Position numbers and translations under genes: made by a program. The notes under the pieces were generated by a model. It saw only the letters and a program-made list of their open reading frames with translations. It ran no database searches and had not been told where the DNA came from. From the NCBI RefSeq assembly GCF_008087345.1, contig NZ_VHIB01000017.1, forward strand, positions 1 to 64,000: a DNA stretch of 64,000 nt, in the 5' to 3' direction. Each line of letters starts with the position of its first letter. The stretch's first letter is position 1. This document shows positions 62,711 through 64,000 of this stretch, one piece after another. The DNA is from Nocardioides caldifontis. GTDB taxonomy: Bacteria > Actinomycetota > Actinomycetes > Propionibacteriales > Nocardioidaceae.

Positions 62711-63831
62711 GCGGCCACCTCCTCGCGAGCGGCCGGTTCGTCGGCGGCGTCGGTGCGGGCCTGGTCGGCCGGGAGCGGGGTCGCGAAGGCCGGCACCACA
62801 CCGAGGAGCACCGCGACGAGGGCGAGGCCGGAGAGCGCGGGCCAGGTGGCCGGGTCGGTGTAGGCGACGTCGGGGCGCTGCCGGAGCGCGACGGTGGCCA
62901 GCACGGCGACCGCGATGCCCGTGCCGGCGGTGAGCAGCTCGGCCGGGCGCCAGCGGTCCGGGCGGTACCTCGTCCGGGTCACCCGCCGCCCGGCGGTGAC
63001 GAAGCCCGCGACCGCCAGCACGACGCCGCCGACCAGCATCGGCCAGGCGAGCACCTGCGGCGCCGTGGAGTCGAGGAAGGCGTAGCTGCCGACGCAGAGC
63101 CCGACGAGCCCCGCGACCAGCAGCGTGCCGGTGACGCGGCGCCAGGGTGCGGACAGGTTCCCGCTGCGGCCGTAGCCGCGCGCGTCCATGCTCGCGGCCA
63201 GGGCGAGGGACCGCTCCAGCGCGTCCTCCAGCACGGGTACGACGATCCGCCGCAGCGCCCCGATGCCGCGGCCCGGGTCCCCCCGCAGCCGCCGGGCCCG
63301 GCGCACCCGCTGGACGCTCTCGGCGAGCTGGGGGAAGAGCGAGAGCGCGATGACGACCGCGGTGCCGACCTCGTACAACGCCGGCGGGAGGGAAGCGAGC
63401 AGCCGCTTCGGGTTCGCCAGCGAGTTGGCCGCCCCGACACAGACGAGGAGGGCACCGAGCCGCATCCCGTCGTACAGCCCGAAGAGGAGGGACTCGCTGG
63501 TCACCGGCCCCAGCAGGGTGATGCCGGCCGCGAAGTCCGGCAGCGGGATCTCGGGCAGGTCGAGGAGCACGGTGTCGCCGTACTGGCCGCCGAGGAGGAC
63601 CCGGAAGACCACGCGGAGCACCACGACGACCAGCGCGACCACCAGGTAGAGCCGGAAGGACAGCGCCCACGGCGCGTCGGAGCGCCGCGCCACCACGGTC
63701 AGGCAGGCGACGAGGGTCAGCAGCACGAGCAGCACCGGGTTCGTCGTGCTGCTGGCAGCGACCGCCAGCCCGAGCGCCCAGATCCACCAGGCCCCCGGGT
63801 GGAGGTCGCGCGGGAGGACAGCGATCGTCAG
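62707..63831 (-). CDS. ECF transporter transmembrane (T) component, predicted CTG start
   Basis: 374 residues from CTG (63831-63829), which overlaps the stop of the upstream gene as CTGA. The first in-frame GTG is at 63735, but this would lose HPGAWWIWALGLAVAASSTTNPVLL, the usual first helix. No ATG, GTG or TTG lies in the frame before it. GGAGGAG lies directly upstream; ATC at 63825 with that site is an alternative. The CbiQ/EcfT motif AASMDARGYGRSG is intact. It links S and A components. Confidence 0.8.
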   Translation of the reverse strand: MTIAVLPRDLHPGAWWIWALGLAVAASSTTNPVLLVLLTLVACLTVVARRSDAPWALSFRLYLVVALVVVVLRVVFRVLLGGQYGDTVLLDLPEIPLPDFAAGITLLGPVTSESLLFGLYDGMRLGALLVCVGAANSLANPKRLLASLPPALYEVGTAVVIALSLFPQLAESVQRVRRARRLRGDPGRGIGALRRIVVPVLEDALERSLALAASMDARGYGRSGNLSAPWRRVTGTLLVAGLVGLCVGSYAFLDSTAPQVLAWPMLVGGVVLAVAGFVTAGRRVTRTRYRPDRWRPAELLTAGTGIAVAVLATVALRQRPDVAYTDPATWPALSGLALVAVLLGVVPAFATPLPADQARTDAADEPAAREEVAA

Positions 63832-64000
63832 CTCCTCCGTCGCCAGGCGGTCACACCTGCCGCCGCGCCGAGGACGAGCACCGCCGCACCAGCGAGCAGC
63901 AGCATGGACGTGTCGCCGCCACCGCCGTCCACGTCGTCCGAGACCGGCGCGGCCGCGTCGCTGAGCTCGTCGCTCTCCTCCGCTTCCGGAGTCGCACTGG
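63828..64000 (-). CDS. 3' end of a surface-anchored protein (SCO2322-like), cut by the window edge
   Basis: Only the C-terminus is visible: an acidic/Ala linker (PEAEESDELSDAA), GGGGDTS, one helix (MLLLAGAAVLVLGAAAGVTA) and WRRRS then TGA. This is a C-terminal membrane anchor of a secreted protein. In similar operons a SCO2322-type protein precedes the ECF transporter. Its stop overlaps the next start as CTGA. Confidence 0.6.
   Translation of the reverse strand, partial: SATPEAEESDELSDAAAPVSDDVDGGGGDTSMLLLAGAAVLVLGAAAGVTAWRRRS

Overview
This is a 64 kb piece of chromosome from a very GC-rich actinobacterium. The gene set (single-chain glycyl-tRNA synthetase, HrcA/CIRCE, DUF3097, 10-methyl fatty acid genes, SigE-type ECF factors, HemW-HrcA-DnaJ-RsmE-PhoH-YbeY-Era order) points to Nocardioidaceae, most like Nocardioides; this is inferred from gene content only. 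Almost everything right of 7.5 kb is conserved core chromosome.

Left end (1 to about 7,490): a mobile element inserted at a tRNA-Asn(GUU) gene. A tyrosine recombinase and an excisionase lie beside the tRNA 3' end, and the cargo runs leftward, probably off the window. Cargo: a secreted protein, a PD-(D/E)XK nuclease-like protein, a three-helix membrane protein coupled to a 45-residue proline-rich microprotein, a collapsed second copy of the nuclease gene, and a DUF3644 protein with a HEPN-type RN-x3-H motif. I read it as a candidate defence cargo; nothing here proves that.

7.7 to 17.2 kb: dgt, dnaG (with a 314-residue homing-endonuclease intein inside the primase zinc-binding site), dusB, a lipoprotein and glyS. 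17.2 to 20.4 kb: a zinc-uptake operon znuA-znuC-znuB-zur under two tandem Zur operators. 20.4 to 28.6 kb: thioesterase, uppS, a MarR regulator, recO, a broken hydrolase, a histidine kinase, and leuA with a leucine leader peptide and attenuator-like hairpin. 28.6 to 34.2 kb: a signalling cluster (GGDEF-EAL protein, response regulator, histidine kinase). 34.2 to 46.6 kb: two septum-formation lipoproteins, era, the tmsA-tmsB pair for 10-methyl fatty acids, an ECF sigma/membrane partner pair, an MFS transporter, CNNM protein, ybeY and phoH. 46.6 to 57.9 kb: HIT protein, a second ECF pair, the CIRCE-controlled hrcA-dnaJ-rsmE operon, a metallo-beta-lactamase-fold protein, a PadR regulator, hemW and an acyl-CoA ligase. 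58 to 64 kb: MOSC protein, a small-molecule kinase, a decayed epimerase, and an ECF-type vitamin transporter operon that runs off the right edge.

Cross-cutting signals: stop/start overlaps of ATGA or GTGA type tie many operons together, and two genes seem to use a rare CTG start in the same geometry (CTGA). A palindromic intergenic repeat family occurs at two places. Three genes are reduced to their two ends by internal deletions.
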